Notes: a model not told the origin generated them from the letters alone. Counted from the stretch's first letter, positions 16,601-26,970 are shown. The stretch: 52,777 nt of DNA from Planctomycetota bacterium (GCA_022071975.1 JAJVIO010000058.1:40155-92931), one strand, 5' to 3'. Numbers and translations: made by a program.

Positions 16601-17962
16601 GGCACCTGGGTGGCGCCCCAGTGGCAGGCGCGTTTCGACGCACTGTTCGGGCAGGACTGGCGCCGTCCAGACTTCGATACCGCGCGCTGGGACACGCTGC
16701 AGGACCTTGCGAATTCCGAAGTGCGCTCTGTGCGGCGCTCGCTGCGCAATGAGCTGCTGGATGAGGTCGTGCGCCGCCTGCACGTCGCCGGCCGCCTGCG
16801 CGGCGAGTCGTTCGAGCAGGCATCGCTTCTGCGCCAGGCCTTTGCCGAAGATGCGCTGGTGGTCGGCTTCGCGCGCCGCTTCGTGCCCTACAAGCGGCCG
16901 ATGCTGGTGTTCAAGGACATGCGCGGCTTCGAGGCGCTGGTGCGTAACACCCAGCGGCCGGTGGTGTTCCTGTTCGCCGGCAAGGCGCACCCTGCGGACA
17001 CCGAAGGCAAGCGGCTGATCCGCGAGATCTGGCAGCTCAGCCAGCATGAGCACCTGCGCGGCTCGGTGGTGTTCCTGGAAGACTACGACCTGCGGCTGGC
17101 GTGCCGCATGGTGCGCGGCTGCGACGTGTGGCTGAACAACCCGCTGCGCCCCCTCGAGGCCAGCGGCACCAGCGGCATGAAGGCCGGCATGAACGGCTGC
17201 CTGAATCTCAGCATCCTGGACGGCTGGTGGGCCGAGGGTTACCACGGCGACAACGGCTTCTCGATCGACGGCGTGTCGTGGTTCGACGGTCGCGAGGTGC
17301 GCCAGGAAACCCGCGTGATCGACGAGGGTGTCCAGTCCGACGAGGCCGACTGCGATCGCATTCACTGGCTGCTGCGCCACGAGATCCTGCCCCGCTACTT
17401 CAGCGGCGACACGCGCCCCGGCGACGACTGGGTCCAGCTCATGAAGCGCAGCATGATCACCACCCTGCGCGAGTTCAGCGCCCTGCGCATGGTGCGCGAA
17501 TACAACGAGCTTCACTACGCGCCCTCCATTGAGCGCGCGGAACGGTTCTCACGCGACGGCTTCCGCCACACGCGAGACGTGGTGCAGCGCGACTACCGCA
17601 TCAACAAGGCATGGTCACAGGTGCGCTTCCTGTCGTGCGAGTTGGGGCTGCTCGCCGGCGGTCCCGTCTACCTGGGCGACAGGATTCCCATCGTGGCACG
17701 CTTGCGCCACCCGGGCCTGAAGGCGGAAGACCTCGCCGTCGAGCTGATCACGGCCGCGCAGGACATCAGCGGTCACGAGCACGACCCGGTGGTCATGCGG
17801 CTCAAGTGCGTCGAGAAAGAAGGCGAAGACACCAGCACCTGGCAGGGCGAGTATCGGCCGGTGCGCACCGGCCCGCGCAGCTACGGTGTGCGCGTGCTGC
17901 CGGAGCGCGCCGAGGGCCGCAGCGGTGTTGATCTCGCGATCGGCCTGGTGCACTGGGCGTGA
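13649..17962 (+). CDS. fused GT3 glycogen synthase - GT35 alpha-glucan phosphorylase
   Basis: One 1437-aa frame joins two enzymes. Residues about 1-545 are a eukaryotic-type GT3 glycogen synthase: FEVSWEVANMVGGIHTVLASK at the N-terminus, HEWMVGSGLLYLK mid-domain, and the C-terminal glutamate-rich motif YEPWGYTPLESLAYGVPTVS. After a Pro/Arg-rich linker (about 545-590) comes an alpha-glucan phosphorylase of the short bacterial type: LTANLWWSWNPEAEELF, FCMEYGLHESIPFYSGGLG, and the pyridoxal-phosphate site EASGTSGMKAGMNG with Lys1178. The two halves catalyse synthesis from a nucleotide sugar and phosphorolytic breakdown to glucose-1-phosphate. No stop or frameshift interrupts the join, and both halves keep catalytic motifs. 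I have a recollection of similar fusions in other uncultured or Bacteroidota-like genomes, which I cannot check. It is last in the operon, and its stop lies one base from the convergent ACP gene. Confidence 0.9.
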   Translation: MSDGDRRPDFVFEVSWEVANMVGGIHTVLASKARTMRERIGDDYLCVGPRVSHETGGESVFTRDDDMFPGLGALLQPLGLSVVTGRWNIPGEPRALLIDFAEIYKHKNQVLEWMWLNFKVDSITGGWDYIEPVLFGYAVGQVIEVLAKAYLLPDKRRLVALWHEWMVGSGLLYLKQQAPEIASVFVTHATVLGRAVCGTGGELGQAIRESSPEALARLHNVFSKYSLESTTAREADAFATVSSITAQECTQLLGRTPDVLVPNGIGDDYPPGVNRDPDQVHIAREYLLHLAERMCGRKLSMKKTRLVLSAGRYEYVNKGLNLAIDAMARVRGSLNDAGLQAVFMVTYPTAVSGPDRELLQAVRDGADMRKRLVTTHWPQEREKDPILGHLARDNFRNEPDDPVVVINCPVYLDGRDPVVPQNFYELVPAFDLSLYASAYEPWGYTPLESLAYGVPTVSSDLAGFGRWVQSLGNVQPEVCKVLHRDGVPYEQSREQLAEYIAHSLTLDTSKRETLRRASRQVAQQANWSHFIDNYLQAFSVALDNRARRQPGAGTSMTVTGLRRAQVAAPVHEPEPRNRGPRMHLFTVKSQLPPSLAPLRELTANLWWSWNPEAEELFRHLDPMLWEEEHHNPIRFLESLPQKALDRAAEDKAYLADIERVRQAFDTYMAEREESCRTPRIAYFCMEYGLHESIPFYSGGLGVLAGDYLKAASDACLPVVGVGLAYHRGYFKQTLDVQGNQHEEMKAIDFTALPMQPVMGDDGQRLQIYVRFPGRAISVQAWRIQVGAVQLLLLDTDHPGNHTAEREITGVLYAGDRERRLQQEMVLGIGGSKLLRALGIEPATYHMNESHTAFLSLDRQFELLREGELDYDTAFEYCRQTSVFTTHTPIPAGHERYSEDLLRPYLSHYQNRLHQPWEKLMALGRPGEHGDGEFSMSLMALRNSASANGVSKIHRRVSQRMFADLLPGFHESEIPIGSVTNGAHMGTWVAPQWQARFDALFGQDWRRPDFDTARWDTLQDLANSEVRSVRRSLRNELLDEVVRRLHVAGRLRGESFEQASLLRQAFAEDALVVGFARRFVPYKRPMLVFKDMRGFEALVRNTQRPVVFLFAGKAHPADTEGKRLIREIWQLSQHEHLRGSVVFLEDYDLRLACRMVRGCDVWLNNPLRPLEASGTSGMKAGMNGCLNLSILDGWWAEGYHGDNGFSIDGVSWFDGREVRQETRVIDEGVQSDEADCDRIHWLLRHEILPRYFSGDTRPGDDWVQLMKRSMITTLREFSALRMVREYNELHYAPSIERAERFSRDGFRHTRDVVQRDYRINKAWSQVRFLSCELGLLAGGPVYLGDRIPIVARLRHPGLKAEDLAVELITAAQDISGHEHDPVVMRLKCVEKEGEDTSTWQGEYRPVRTGPRSYGVRVLPERAEGRSGVDLAIGLVHWA

Positions 17963-17963
17963 C

Positions 17964-18203
17964 TCATGCGGTGTGGCTCTGCACGTATTCCACGCAGTCG
18001 TCCAGGGTGGTGAGCCGCGGGTAGTCTTTCTCGGGAATCTCAAGGCCGAACTGTTTGGCCATCGCGATCACGAAGTTCAGGTGGTCCATCGAGTCGATGT
18101 CGAGCTGGTCGCGCAGGTCAACGTCCGGCTTGATCTCCGCGGCGTCGGCCTCGGGCGCGATCTTCAGCAGCAGGCCCACAATCGTGTCTTTCAGCTCGCT
18201 CAT
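17964..18203 (-). CDS. acyl carrier protein
   Basis: A 79-aa four-helix carrier protein. The phosphopantetheine site is DSMDHLNF with Ser38, and the acidic helix after it is typical. It is not the fatty-acid-synthesis AcpP by context: no fab genes are nearby, and the motif is DSMDH where AcpP has DSLD. It is the last gene of the operon acyl-CoA ligase, E1-alpha, E1-beta, E2, ACP, and its start overlaps the E2 stop by 4 bases. The natural inference is that it accepts or carries an acyl group made by the ligase or the dehydrogenase complex. It converges on the glycogen operon with a single base between stops. Confidence 0.9.
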   Translation of the reverse strand: MSELKDTIVGLLLKIAPEADAAEIKPDVDLRDQLDIDSMDHLNFVIAMAKQFGLEIPEKDYPRLTTLDDCVEYVQSHTA

Positions 18204-19387
18204 AAGTTCTCCGGGTGTTCGAGCAGCCGGGCGATCGCCCGCAGGAACAGGCCGCCGCGGTGGCCGTCGCTGGCGCGGTGGTCGGCCGACAGGGTGGCGA
18301 TCACACTGCGCCGCGCAATCAGCTGGCCGTCAATCACCATGGGGCGCGGCGCGATGGCGCCGAAGCCGACGATGGCCACCTGCGGCGGGTAGATCACGCC
18401 GTAGACGGCCTCGGGCCCGCGGTCGCCCAGGTTGGTTACGGTGATGGTGGAGTCCGTCATCTCGGAGGGCTTCAGCGTGCCGTGGCGCGTGCGCTGCACC
18501 AGGTCGCTCAGCGCCGCCATCAGTTGATCGAGTGGCTTGTCGTCGGCGTCGTGAATGGCGGGCGCGATCACGCCCGAGTGCAGGGAGATCGCCACGCCCA
18601 GGTGCACCGATTCACTCTGCTTCAACATGCCGTCAATCCAGTAGCCGTTCAGCTCCGGCACGTCCCACACCGCCTGCGCCACCGCCTTCAGCAGCAGCAC
18701 CGGCGACAGGATGCGCTCGGAGATTGGCCGCCCGGCGTTCAGCTTTTCGAGCCAGTTCAGCGCGGGCTCCAGGTCGATGGTCTGCGCCAGGTAGTAGTGC
18801 GGAATCTCGCGCTTGGAGCGGCTCATGGCCGCGGCGATCGCGTCGCGCAAGCCCTCGCGCCTTGACTTGTCAGCGCCGCTGGGCGGCGGCGGCGGTTTCT
18901 CCACGTGCGGCTCTTCGTGCTTCGCGGCCGCGCGTTCCACGTCGGCACGGGTGATGGCGCCGTCGATGCCGGTCCCGCGTTCGATCTTGGCGAGGTCCAC
19001 GCCGAGGTCCTTGGCCACCACACGCGCCAGCGGCGTGATGCGCAGGTGCGGCGCCTGGCCGGCGGCCTTGGGTGCTGCAACCTTTACAGGCGCTTGCGGC
19101 GCTTTCGCCTTTTCCGACGCCGGGGCTGGCTTTGCCTCGGCCGGGGCTTCGCCGATCTGGCGGATGCGCGCGATGGGCGTGCCCACCGGCACCTTACGGC
19201 CGGGCTCGACCAGGATTTCCTCCACCACGCCGTCGTGGTCGGCCTCCACGTCGAAGGCGGCCTTGCTGGTGTCCACCTCCAGCAGCACGTCGCCCTTGCG
19301 CACGGCGTCGCCGGGCTTGACCTTCCAGGCGAGGATTTCGCCCTCGTCCATGTCCGCGCCCAGGGATGGCATGTTGAAGTCACTCAT
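18200..19387 (-). CDS. dihydrolipoamide acyltransferase, E2 of a 2-oxoacid dehydrogenase complex
   Basis: A 395-aa E2 core protein. Domains in order: one lipoyl domain (about 1-75) with the lipoyl-lysine motif DTSKAAF (Lys42), an Ala/Pro/Lys-rich linker, a peripheral-subunit-binding domain ([20 protein letters not shown]), a second linker, and the catalytic acyltransferase domain ending with [11 protein letters not shown], the family His-Asp active-site motif. ATG 19387 is chosen because the lipoyl domain begins there; the longer frame to 19510 runs into the E1-beta gene. It overlaps both neighbours by 4 to 8 bases. The substrate (pyruvate, acetoin or a branched-chain oxoacid) cannot be decided from sequence alone. 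E3 is not in the window. Confidence 0.92.
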   Translation of the reverse strand: MSDFNMPSLGADMDEGEILAWKVKPGDAVRKGDVLLEVDTSKAAFDVEADHDGVVEEILVEPGRKVPVGTPIARIRQIGEAPAEAKPAPASEKAKAPQAPVKVAAPKAAGQAPHLRITPLARVVAKDLGVDLAKIERGTGIDGAITRADVERAAAKHEEPHVEKPPPPPSGADKSRREGLRDAIAAAMSRSKREIPHYYLAQTIDLEPALNWLEKLNAGRPISERILSPVLLLKAVAQAVWDVPELNGYWIDGMLKQSESVHLGVAISLHSGVIAPAIHDADDKPLDQLMAALSDLVQRTRHGTLKPSEMTDSTITVTNLGDRGPEAVYGVIYPPQVAIVGFGAIAPRPMVIDGQLIARRSVIATLSADHRASDGHRGGLFLRAIARLLEHPENL

Positions 19388-20363
19388 GGCGCGCGATCTC
19401 CGTGGCTGCCTGCACGATCTGCTCCACGCTTGGAAGTGCCGCCAACTCCATGTGCCGCGCGTAAGGAATCGGCACCTCCGCCGAACACACGCGGCGCAGC
19501 GGCGCATCAAGTTCGAAAAACGCCTGCTCCACGATGCGCGTGCAAACCTCGGCGGCGAAGCTGCCGGTCTTCCACATTTCGTCGATCACCACCGCGCGGT
19601 GCGTCTTGCTGACTGTCGCGACAATCGCCGCGTCGTCCAGCGGGCGCAGGGTGCGCAGGTCAAGCACCTCGGCGCTGATGCCCGCCACCTCCAGCTGCTG
19701 CGCGGCCTGCAGCGCCTTGGGCAGGTTGCCGCCCCAGGTAATCAGCGAGACGTCGCTGCCCACGCGGCGCACGGCCGCCTTGTCGATGTCCACGGCACCG
19801 GCGTCCTCAGGCAGCTCGTCGGTCAGCGCCAGCAGGCCGACGTGCTCGAAGATGATCACCGGGTCCGGATCGGCCAGGGCGGTCAGCAGCATGCCCCGCG
19901 CGTCGGCCACCGTGGCTGGCGCTACCACCCGCAAACCGGGCACGTGTGCGTACCAGCCTTCCAGGCTGTGGGAATGCTGCGCGGCAAGCTGGCGCCCGGC
20001 GCCCATCGCCATGCGGATCACCAGCGGCACGGAGATCTGCCCGCCCGACATGTGGCGCAGGGTGGCGGCCGCGTTCACGATCTGGTCCAGCGCCAGCAGG
20101 CTGAAGTTGACGGTCATGACTTCCACGATCGGCCGCAGCCCGCCCATCGCCGCGCCGATGCCCGCGCCCACGAAGCCGGATTCCGAAAGCGGCGCGTCCA
20201 TCACGCGCTCGGCGCCGAAATGGTCGGCCAGGCCTTTCGACACCGCGTAGGTACCGCCGTAACAGTTGACGTCCTCGCCGACCAAAAACACGCGCGAGTC
20301 CTCCGACAGCGCCTGGAAGTGCGCGTCGTGGAGGGCTTCGCGGTAGCTGACGGTGCGGCTCAC
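19380..20363 (-). CDS. 2-oxoacid dehydrogenase E1 component, beta subunit
   Basis: A 327-aa transketolase-like beta subunit of the thiamine-diphosphate-dependent E1. Conserved segments include [64 protein letters not shown] and, near the end, [21 protein letters not shown]. The GTG start at 20363 is favoured over the in-frame ATG at 20417: it gives the family N-terminus ([11 protein letters not shown]) and a 4-base GTGA overlap with the E1-alpha stop, matching the other junctions of this operon. It pairs with the E1-alpha product to decarboxylate a 2-oxoacid and reductively acylate lipoyl-E2. Confidence 0.93.
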   Translation of the reverse strand: MSRTVSYREALHDAHFQALSEDSRVFLVGEDVNCYGGTYAVSKGLADHFGAERVMDAPLSESGFVGAGIGAAMGGLRPIVEVMTVNFSLLALDQIVNAAATLRHMSGGQISVPLVIRMAMGAGRQLAAQHSHSLEGWYAHVPGLRVVAPATVADARGMLLTALADPDPVIIFEHVGLLALTDELPEDAGAVDIDKAAVRRVGSDVSLITWGGNLPKALQAAQQLEVAGISAEVLDLRTLRPLDDAAIVATVSKTHRAVVIDEMWKTGSFAAEVCTRIVEQAFFELDAPLRRVCSAEVPIPYARHMELAALPSVEQIVQAATEIARHE

Positions 20364-21336
20364 GGCGCGCTCCTCGGCGTGTAGACGTCTTTCAGCAGGT
20401 CGGCTTCGGCTTCCCACTCCGCCTGCTCGGAGAACTGCACGGCGTCCTCTATTTCGGCAGCGATCTCCTGCTCCATGGTCTGCACGGCCGCTTCATCCAG
20501 CAGGCCCGCTGTTTCGCATTGCGCGCGGAACGTCAGCAGAGGGTCCTTCTTTTTCCATTCGTCCACTTCGGCTTGCTCGCGGTACAGCTCCGGGTCGAAC
20601 ATCGAGTGCGGTCTAAACCGGTACGTGCGACACTCCAGGAAGTACGGCTTCAGGTCGCCGCGGATCGCGTTGATGGCGCGCTCTGCGGCCTCGTCCACCG
20701 CCAGCACGTCCATGCCGTCCACCACATCGGCGCGGATGTTGTAGGCCAGCGCTTTGAGGTGGATGTCGGTCTGCGATTCCGAACGCGCCAGCGCCGTGCC
20801 CATCGCGTAGCCTTTGTTCTCGCACACGAACAGCACCGGCAGCTCCCACAACGCCGCCAGGTTGAGCGCTTCGTGAAACTCGCCCTCGGCCGCGGCGCCC
20901 TCGCCGAAGAAGCAGACGGAGATGGCGCCTTTGTCCAGGCGTTTCTTCGCCATGCCCAGGCCCACCGCAATGGGCAGGCCGGCGCCCACGATGGCGTGGC
21001 CGCCCAGGAAGCCCTGCTGCACGTCAAACAGATGCATTGAGCCGCCGCGCCCGCGGCTGCAGCCCGCCACTTTGCCGTACATCTCGGCCATGATCGCGCG
21101 CATCGACACGCCACGCACCAGCGCGTGGCCGTGCTCGCGGTAGGTGGCGCTGATCACGTCGCGCGGCTCGAGGCGGCCGATCACGCCGGTGGCGATGGCC
21201 TCCTCGCCGATGTAGAGGTGCAGAAAGCCGCGGATTTTCTGTTGCTTGTACAACTCTCCGCAGCGCTCCTCGAAACGGCGGATGCGCAGCATCTGCCGGT
21301 ACAGCTCGTGGCAGCGGGTTTTATCCGGCAGCTTGC

Positions 21337-21340
<4 letters not shown>
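20360..21340 (-). CDS. 2-oxoacid dehydrogenase E1 component, alpha subunit
   Basis: A 326-aa thiamine-diphosphate-binding alpha subunit. The ThDP motif is visible as [20 protein letters not shown] followed by [12 protein letters not shown]. The N-terminus ([18 protein letters not shown], then [16 protein letters not shown]) and the His-containing regulatory loop ([14 protein letters not shown]) are typical of pyruvate or acetoin dehydrogenase E1-alpha. ATG 21340 overlaps the stop of the upstream ligase gene by 4 bases. Acetoin dehydrogenases have the same subunit layout, so pyruvate specificity is likely but not proven. Confidence 0.93.
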
Positions 21341-23073
<1,733 letters not shown>

Positions 23074-23162
23074 GCCCGCGCCCTCAAGCCGATCCCGGAT
23101 GCCATCTCACGAAATCGTAAACGCGCCGCAAGGCAGATCGCGTCCGTTGCTGAGTCGATTGT

Positions 23163-26100
23163 TCAGCCGGTGCGCAGGGTCGCGTACCGGCGCAGCAGGG
23201 CGGCGGGCAGCTGAGTTTCCAGCAGCCAGGTGATGCTCATCGGCCGCGAGCCCTCATGGTGCTGGTAGCGCACGGGACCCAGGTAGGCATAGGCGTCGCT
23301 GGGGTTCTCGCGCACGAACAGCAGGAAGCGCGCGCCGTTGCTTGCCTGCTCGCGATAACGACGGCCGGTGGGCGAGTCGGCGCTGACGGTGCTCTGGCTC
23401 TGCCAGTGGAACAGCCGCTCGCTGATGGCGTAGTCCGCGTAGCGCGTGGTGGGGGAGAAGCGCTTTTCGGACTTGTTCAACGTCACCAGGAACAGCTCGG
23501 TGTTGTGCTGCTCCAGCCACAGCACGCCCTCACGGAAGGGCCGGCGGCGGTCGGTCGTCCACTCACCCACGGCGGTCAGGATTTCGTCGCGCTGGTAGCG
23601 GCGGTGAAGGTGCAAGGGCCAATCCGCGGGCTCGGCGACACGCGCAGGAGCAAGCGGCAGGTTCTCCAGTTTCAGGCAACAGAACTGGCGGCACTCATCG
23701 GCAATGGCCGGGTCCGCGAGCAACTGTTTGACCGGCCAATCCGGTGTCACGGCATCGAGCTGGTCGGCGCGTGCCAGCCGGAAGCCGAGCATCAGCAACT
23801 GCCGGCGCTCAGCTTCACTGTGAGGCGGGTCGCCATCCAGCGCTCGCAGGAACAGCTCCAAGCGCCCAGGGTCGTCCACGTGCAGGATGCGCTCCAGCCT
23901 TGCGCCCAGGTCCGGCGCCGTAGAGGAGGCCGGCAGTAACCCCGCCTCGCGCAGCAGGGTGCTCCAGCCGCCGATGCGTTTCTCATAGAGGTCCGAGAGT
24001 TCGAGGCCCTGCGCCTCCAGGAATGCAGCCAGTGTCGGCACGGCGCCGCGCTCGCGGGCCAGCTCCTTCACCTCCAGGGCAAGCTGCGTGCGGCGAGGCT
24101 TCACGGCCTGTTTCAGGTTTTCCAGGATCGCCTTGCAGGACTCCCGATCCAGCTGCATGTGGCAGCCGCTGGGCAGGCTGGGGAAACCGTGCTCAACGGC
24201 CTCGGCCAGCTTGCCGCGCGGGATACCGGTCAGCGCGCGCAGTTTCAGGTCAACGCGGTACCTCTGGTGCATCTGGCCGATGAAATCCAGCACCAGCGTG
24301 CTGGACTTGCCGGCGCTCAGACGCAGGCCGCGCCCCAGCTGCTGCAGGAACACGGTTGGGCTCTCGGTCGGACGCAGCAGCAGCAGGCAGTCGGCCTCGG
24401 GGATGTCCACGCCTTCGTTGTAGAGGTCACAGGTGAAGATCACGTTGATATCGCGCTCGCGCAGTCGACGGATCGCGCCCGCGCGCTCTTCGGTGTCCGA
24501 GCCGCCATGCACGGCGATGGAGGGGATGCCCGCCTGGGTGAACTTCTCGGCCATGAATTTCGCGTGTTCAACGCCGACGCAGAAGCCCAGCACGCGGGAG
24601 TCGCGCGGCCGACCATGGAAGCGCGTGAACTGCTCAAGCACCAGGGCGGCGCGCATATCATTGCCGGTGTAGAAGTTTTCAAGCTCAGTGGTGTCGTAGC
24701 CGCCGCGGCTCCAGCGCAGGCCGCGCAGGTCGGTGTTGTCGTGGATACCGTAGTACTCGAAGGGCGTGAGCAGCTGGCGTTCCAGCGCGTCCCACAATCG
24801 AATCTCGGCCGCCACGCGACCATCAAACCAGTGCAGGATGTCCAGCCCGTCCGTGCGTTCCGGCGTTGCCGTGAGGCCGAGCAGGATGCGGGGTCGAATG
24901 TTGTCCAGCAGCCGACGGTAAGTGGCCGCTGCGGCGTGGTGGAACTCGTCTACCACCACGTGGTCCCAGTGGCTTGCCCCGTAGGCGGCAAGCAGGTCGC
25001 GTGACTGCAGGCTCTGGATGGTCGCGAACAGGTGGTCGTGGCTGGATGGGCTGCTGCCGCCCTTCAGGATTTCGCCGAAGCTGCCGTCGCGCAGCACATG
25101 GCGGAAGCTGTTGAGCGCCTGCTCAAGCAGTTCTTCGCGGTGCGCCACGAACAGCAGGCGCGGGCGCAGGCCATCCGCGCCGATCTGGCGGCGGTAGTCG
25201 AAGGCCGCCACCAGCGTCTTGCCGGTGCCGGTGGCGGAGACCACCAGGTTGTGCGTGTGGCCGCGCAGTTCGCGCTCAGCCTGCAGCTGATCCAGGATCT
25301 CCTGCTGGAAGGGAAAGGGTTCCAACTTCAGCGCGAAGCTGGACGAGGTGTCCGGCCGTGCGCCGCGAGCCTCGGCGAGCGCATTTTCGACGCGGGCACG
25401 CGAATCGTGGTTGTCCGGATCATAGGCTTCGAATTCGCCGTCCTCCCACAGGCTCTCGAAGGCGCCGCGGAAGCGCTCGATGATGTGCGGCGCGTCGGCC
25501 TGACAGGCCTTGAGCGTCCATTCAAGGCCGGAGTCCAGCGCGCTGGCGGAGACGTTGGCCGAGCCGACGTAAGCGGTGTGGAACCCGCTCTCGCGTCGGA
25601 ACAGCCACGCCTTGGCGTGCAGGCGGGTGCGCCGGTGATCGTGGGAAATTCGAACCTGCGTGTTGGGCAGCCGCGCCAGCCAGTCCAGCGCGATGGTCTC
25701 CGACGCGCCCATGTAGGTGGTGGTGAGGACGCGCAAGGGTTTGGAGCCGCGCGCCAGATTCTCAAATGCCTCGCGCAAACGGCGGATGCCCTGCCACTTG
25801 ATGAAGCTGACCAGGATGTCCACGCCGTCGGCGCTGGCGAGTTCCGCGAACAGCTCCGCGCCGAGCCGCGGTTCGCCTTTCGCGCCGGTCAGCAGCTCGC
25901 TCTGGGAAAGCGGTGTGGTCGGGCGCGCCGGTGTCTCGCTCTCTCGGGAAACAGACAGCAACTGTTGCGCGGGCGGCACGATTTCGACGTCTCGAGTGCC
26001 GCCGCGGGCTGCGGTGCGCAGCAGTTCAATGATCTGGTTGCACAGCCGCAGTTGCTGTTCCACCAGGTCGCCTTCGGAGGCATGCAGGTGAGGCAGCAAA

Positions 26101-26264
26101 CGCCGCATTTCGGATGCCACGTGATGCGCGAGCACTTCGGCGCTGTCGGCCCTGTCCAGCTTGCGCAGCTGCGGCCGCCGGTGCGAAGCACCAAGCTGCG
26201 CCAACCTGGCTTGCAACTCGAGCGTCACCAGTTGTTCGTAGAGCCCGTCCGGGAGTTGCGACAT
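23163..26264 (-). CDS. PLD-nuclease / SF2 helicase / DUF3427-like protein
   Basis: A 1033-aa multidomain protein. Residues about 130-260 form a phospholipase-D-like (HKD) nuclease domain with RLHAKAWLF (His216, Lys218) and GSANVSASALDSG. An SF2 helicase/translocase follows: Q-motif region FPFQQEIL, Walker A SATGTGKT (343-350), DEFHH box (439-443), GLTATPERTDG, and motif VI in QQLGRGLRLSAGKS. The C-terminal third resembles DUF3427 of related helicases, with WTTDRRRPFREGVLWL and VTLNKSEKRFSPTTRYADYA. Proteins of this layout are annotated as helicases with unknown role; DNA repair or defence against foreign DNA is a reasonable inference. It stands alone, with no methylase or toxin partner. It is intact and reads in the same direction as the ligase operon. 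Confidence 0.85.
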   Translation of the reverse strand: MSQLPDGLYEQLVTLELQARLAQLGASHRRPQLRKLDRADSAEVLAHHVASEMRRLLPHLHASEGDLVEQQLRLCNQIIELLRTAARGGTRDVEIVPPAQQLLSVSRESETPARPTTPLSQSELLTGAKGEPRLGAELFAELASADGVDILVSFIKWQGIRRLREAFENLARGSKPLRVLTTTYMGASETIALDWLARLPNTQVRISHDHRRTRLHAKAWLFRRESGFHTAYVGSANVSASALDSGLEWTLKACQADAPHIIERFRGAFESLWEDGEFEAYDPDNHDSRARVENALAEARGARPDTSSSFALKLEPFPFQQEILDQLQAERELRGHTHNLVVSATGTGKTLVAAFDYRRQIGADGLRPRLLFVAHREELLEQALNSFRHVLRDGSFGEILKGGSSPSSHDHLFATIQSLQSRDLLAAYGASHWDHVVVDEFHHAAAATYRRLLDNIRPRILLGLTATPERTDGLDILHWFDGRVAAEIRLWDALERQLLTPFEYYGIHDNTDLRGLRWSRGGYDTTELENFYTGNDMRAALVLEQFTRFHGRPRDSRVLGFCVGVEHAKFMAEKFTQAGIPSIAVHGGSDTEERAGAIRRLRERDINVIFTCDLYNEGVDIPEADCLLLLRPTESPTVFLQQLGRGLRLSAGKSSTLVLDFIGQMHQRYRVDLKLRALTGIPRGKLAEAVEHGFPSLPSGCHMQLDRESCKAILENLKQAVKPRRTQLALEVKELARERGAVPTLAAFLEAQGLELSDLYEKRIGGWSTLLREAGLLPASSTAPDLGARLERILHVDDPGRLELFLRALDGDPPHSEAERRQLLMLGFRLARADQLDAVTPDWPVKQLLADPAIADECRQFCCLKLENLPLAPARVAEPADWPLHLHRRYQRDEILTAVGEWTTDRRRPFREGVLWLEQHNTELFLVTLNKSEKRFSPTTRYADYAISERLFHWQSQSTVSADSPTGRRYREQASNGARFLLFVRENPSDAYAYLGPVRYQHHEGSRPMSITWLLETQLPAALLRRYATLRTG

Positions 26265-26538
26265 TCAGCCAGGATGGCTTGCACCGCATAAAAGAGCCAG
26301 ATGGTTGCGACAGCGCCCCGCGAAACATCGTGGGAGGTACGAGCCTGTACGGACCTCCGATAAAGGCTTCGCGGCGGAAGGCCGCGACAATATGAAAGAC
26401 TGCCGGCACCCCATCCAGCCGGATGGACACGAAACGCTGGATGCAGTCGGCGAAGCGCCACTCACGGACAGGAAAGTACGCGCGCAAGCAAGAGAGGGGA
26501 GTAGTCGTCGCAGCGAAAGAAACACCACCGGCGCCAAA
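26265..26538. other. non-coding stretch with two small hairpins
   Basis: I see no credible gene here. Two stem-loops stand out: GGAGGTAC (26333-26340) opposite GTAC-GG-ACCTCC (26347-26358), and CGCGGC (26370-26375) with GCCGCG (26381-26386). They could belong to a small RNA or to read-through from the tRNA, but nothing further supports this. Confidence 0.35.
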
Positions 26539-26577
26539 GGAAAACCGCCAGCTTCAGCAAAATGCTCCAGCTGGCGG
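26539..26577 (-). terminator. rho-independent terminator of the tRNA-Gly gene
   Basis: Read on the - strand, CCGCCAGCT and AGCTGGCGG (26577-26569 and 26553-26545) form a 9-base stem, partly extended inward, followed by TTTTCC. It begins 9 bases beyond the tRNA 3' CCA. Confidence 0.85.
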
Positions 26578-26585
26578 CGTGCGTA

Positions 26586-26660
26586 TGGAGCGGGCGAAGG
26601 GGTTCGAACCCTCGACCACCTGCTTGGGAAGCAGGAGCTCTACCACTGAGCTACGCCCGC
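26586..26660 (-). tRNA. tRNA-Gly (anticodon CCC)
   Basis: The cloverleaf is complete on the - strand. The acceptor stem is GCGGGCG/CGCCCGC, the D arm GCTC-AGTGGTA-GAGC, the anticodon arm CCTGC-TTCCCAA-GCAGG with CCC at positions 34-36, and the T arm GAGGG-TTCGAAC-CCCTT. Discriminator U73 is normal for glycine, and CCA is encoded at 26588-26586. It reads GGG codons. It stands alone with its own terminator. Confidence 0.97.
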
Positions 26661-26929
26661 TTGGTTTCTTCTTCTCTGTACTGCCTTTTCATCATGCCGG
26701 GTGGTTCTCGCTCGTCAAGCCGTGGCGCTCATGGATCCCCGTCGTTGGAGCGCTGTCGATGGCCGCCCCTGGTTTTTGGGCTTCGTACAGACGCGGTCAG
26801 CACCTGACGCGCTGGTCTGGTCATCTCCAGCTTGCTGCAAATGAGTTGGGGTGCTACTTCAGGGTTCGACTTCCCCATATCTTTGCCCCCGCCTCGGGGG
26901 GAGCTGGTGCGGTTGCCGCTGGAACGCGC
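26661..26929. other. intergenic stretch between tRNA-Gly and the giant gene
   Basis: No gene is recognisable. The tRNA promoter (- strand) must lie just above 26660 but has no clear boxes. Confidence 0.4.
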
Positions 26930-26957
26930 AAGGGGCAGCGGTTTGGCCGCTGCCCCC
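26930..26957 (-). terminator. terminator-like hairpin after the giant surface-protein gene
   Basis: GGGGCAGCGG and CCGCTGCCCC form a perfect 10-base stem around a 5-base loop, 14 bases after the stop at 26971. The downstream T-run on the - strand is short (TTGCG), so efficiency is uncertain. Confidence 0.65.
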
Positions 26958-26970
26958 TGATCCTTCCTTG

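Noticed and set aside
15173-17515. 780-aa - strand frame opposite the phosphorylase half of the fusion
   Set aside because: It is opposite well-conserved phosphorylase motifs and has shadow-like composition.
26586-26660. tRNA-Gly as an integration site of an island including the helicase
   Set aside because: I found no repeat of the tRNA 3' end downstream and no integrase gene, so there is no support beyond adjacency.
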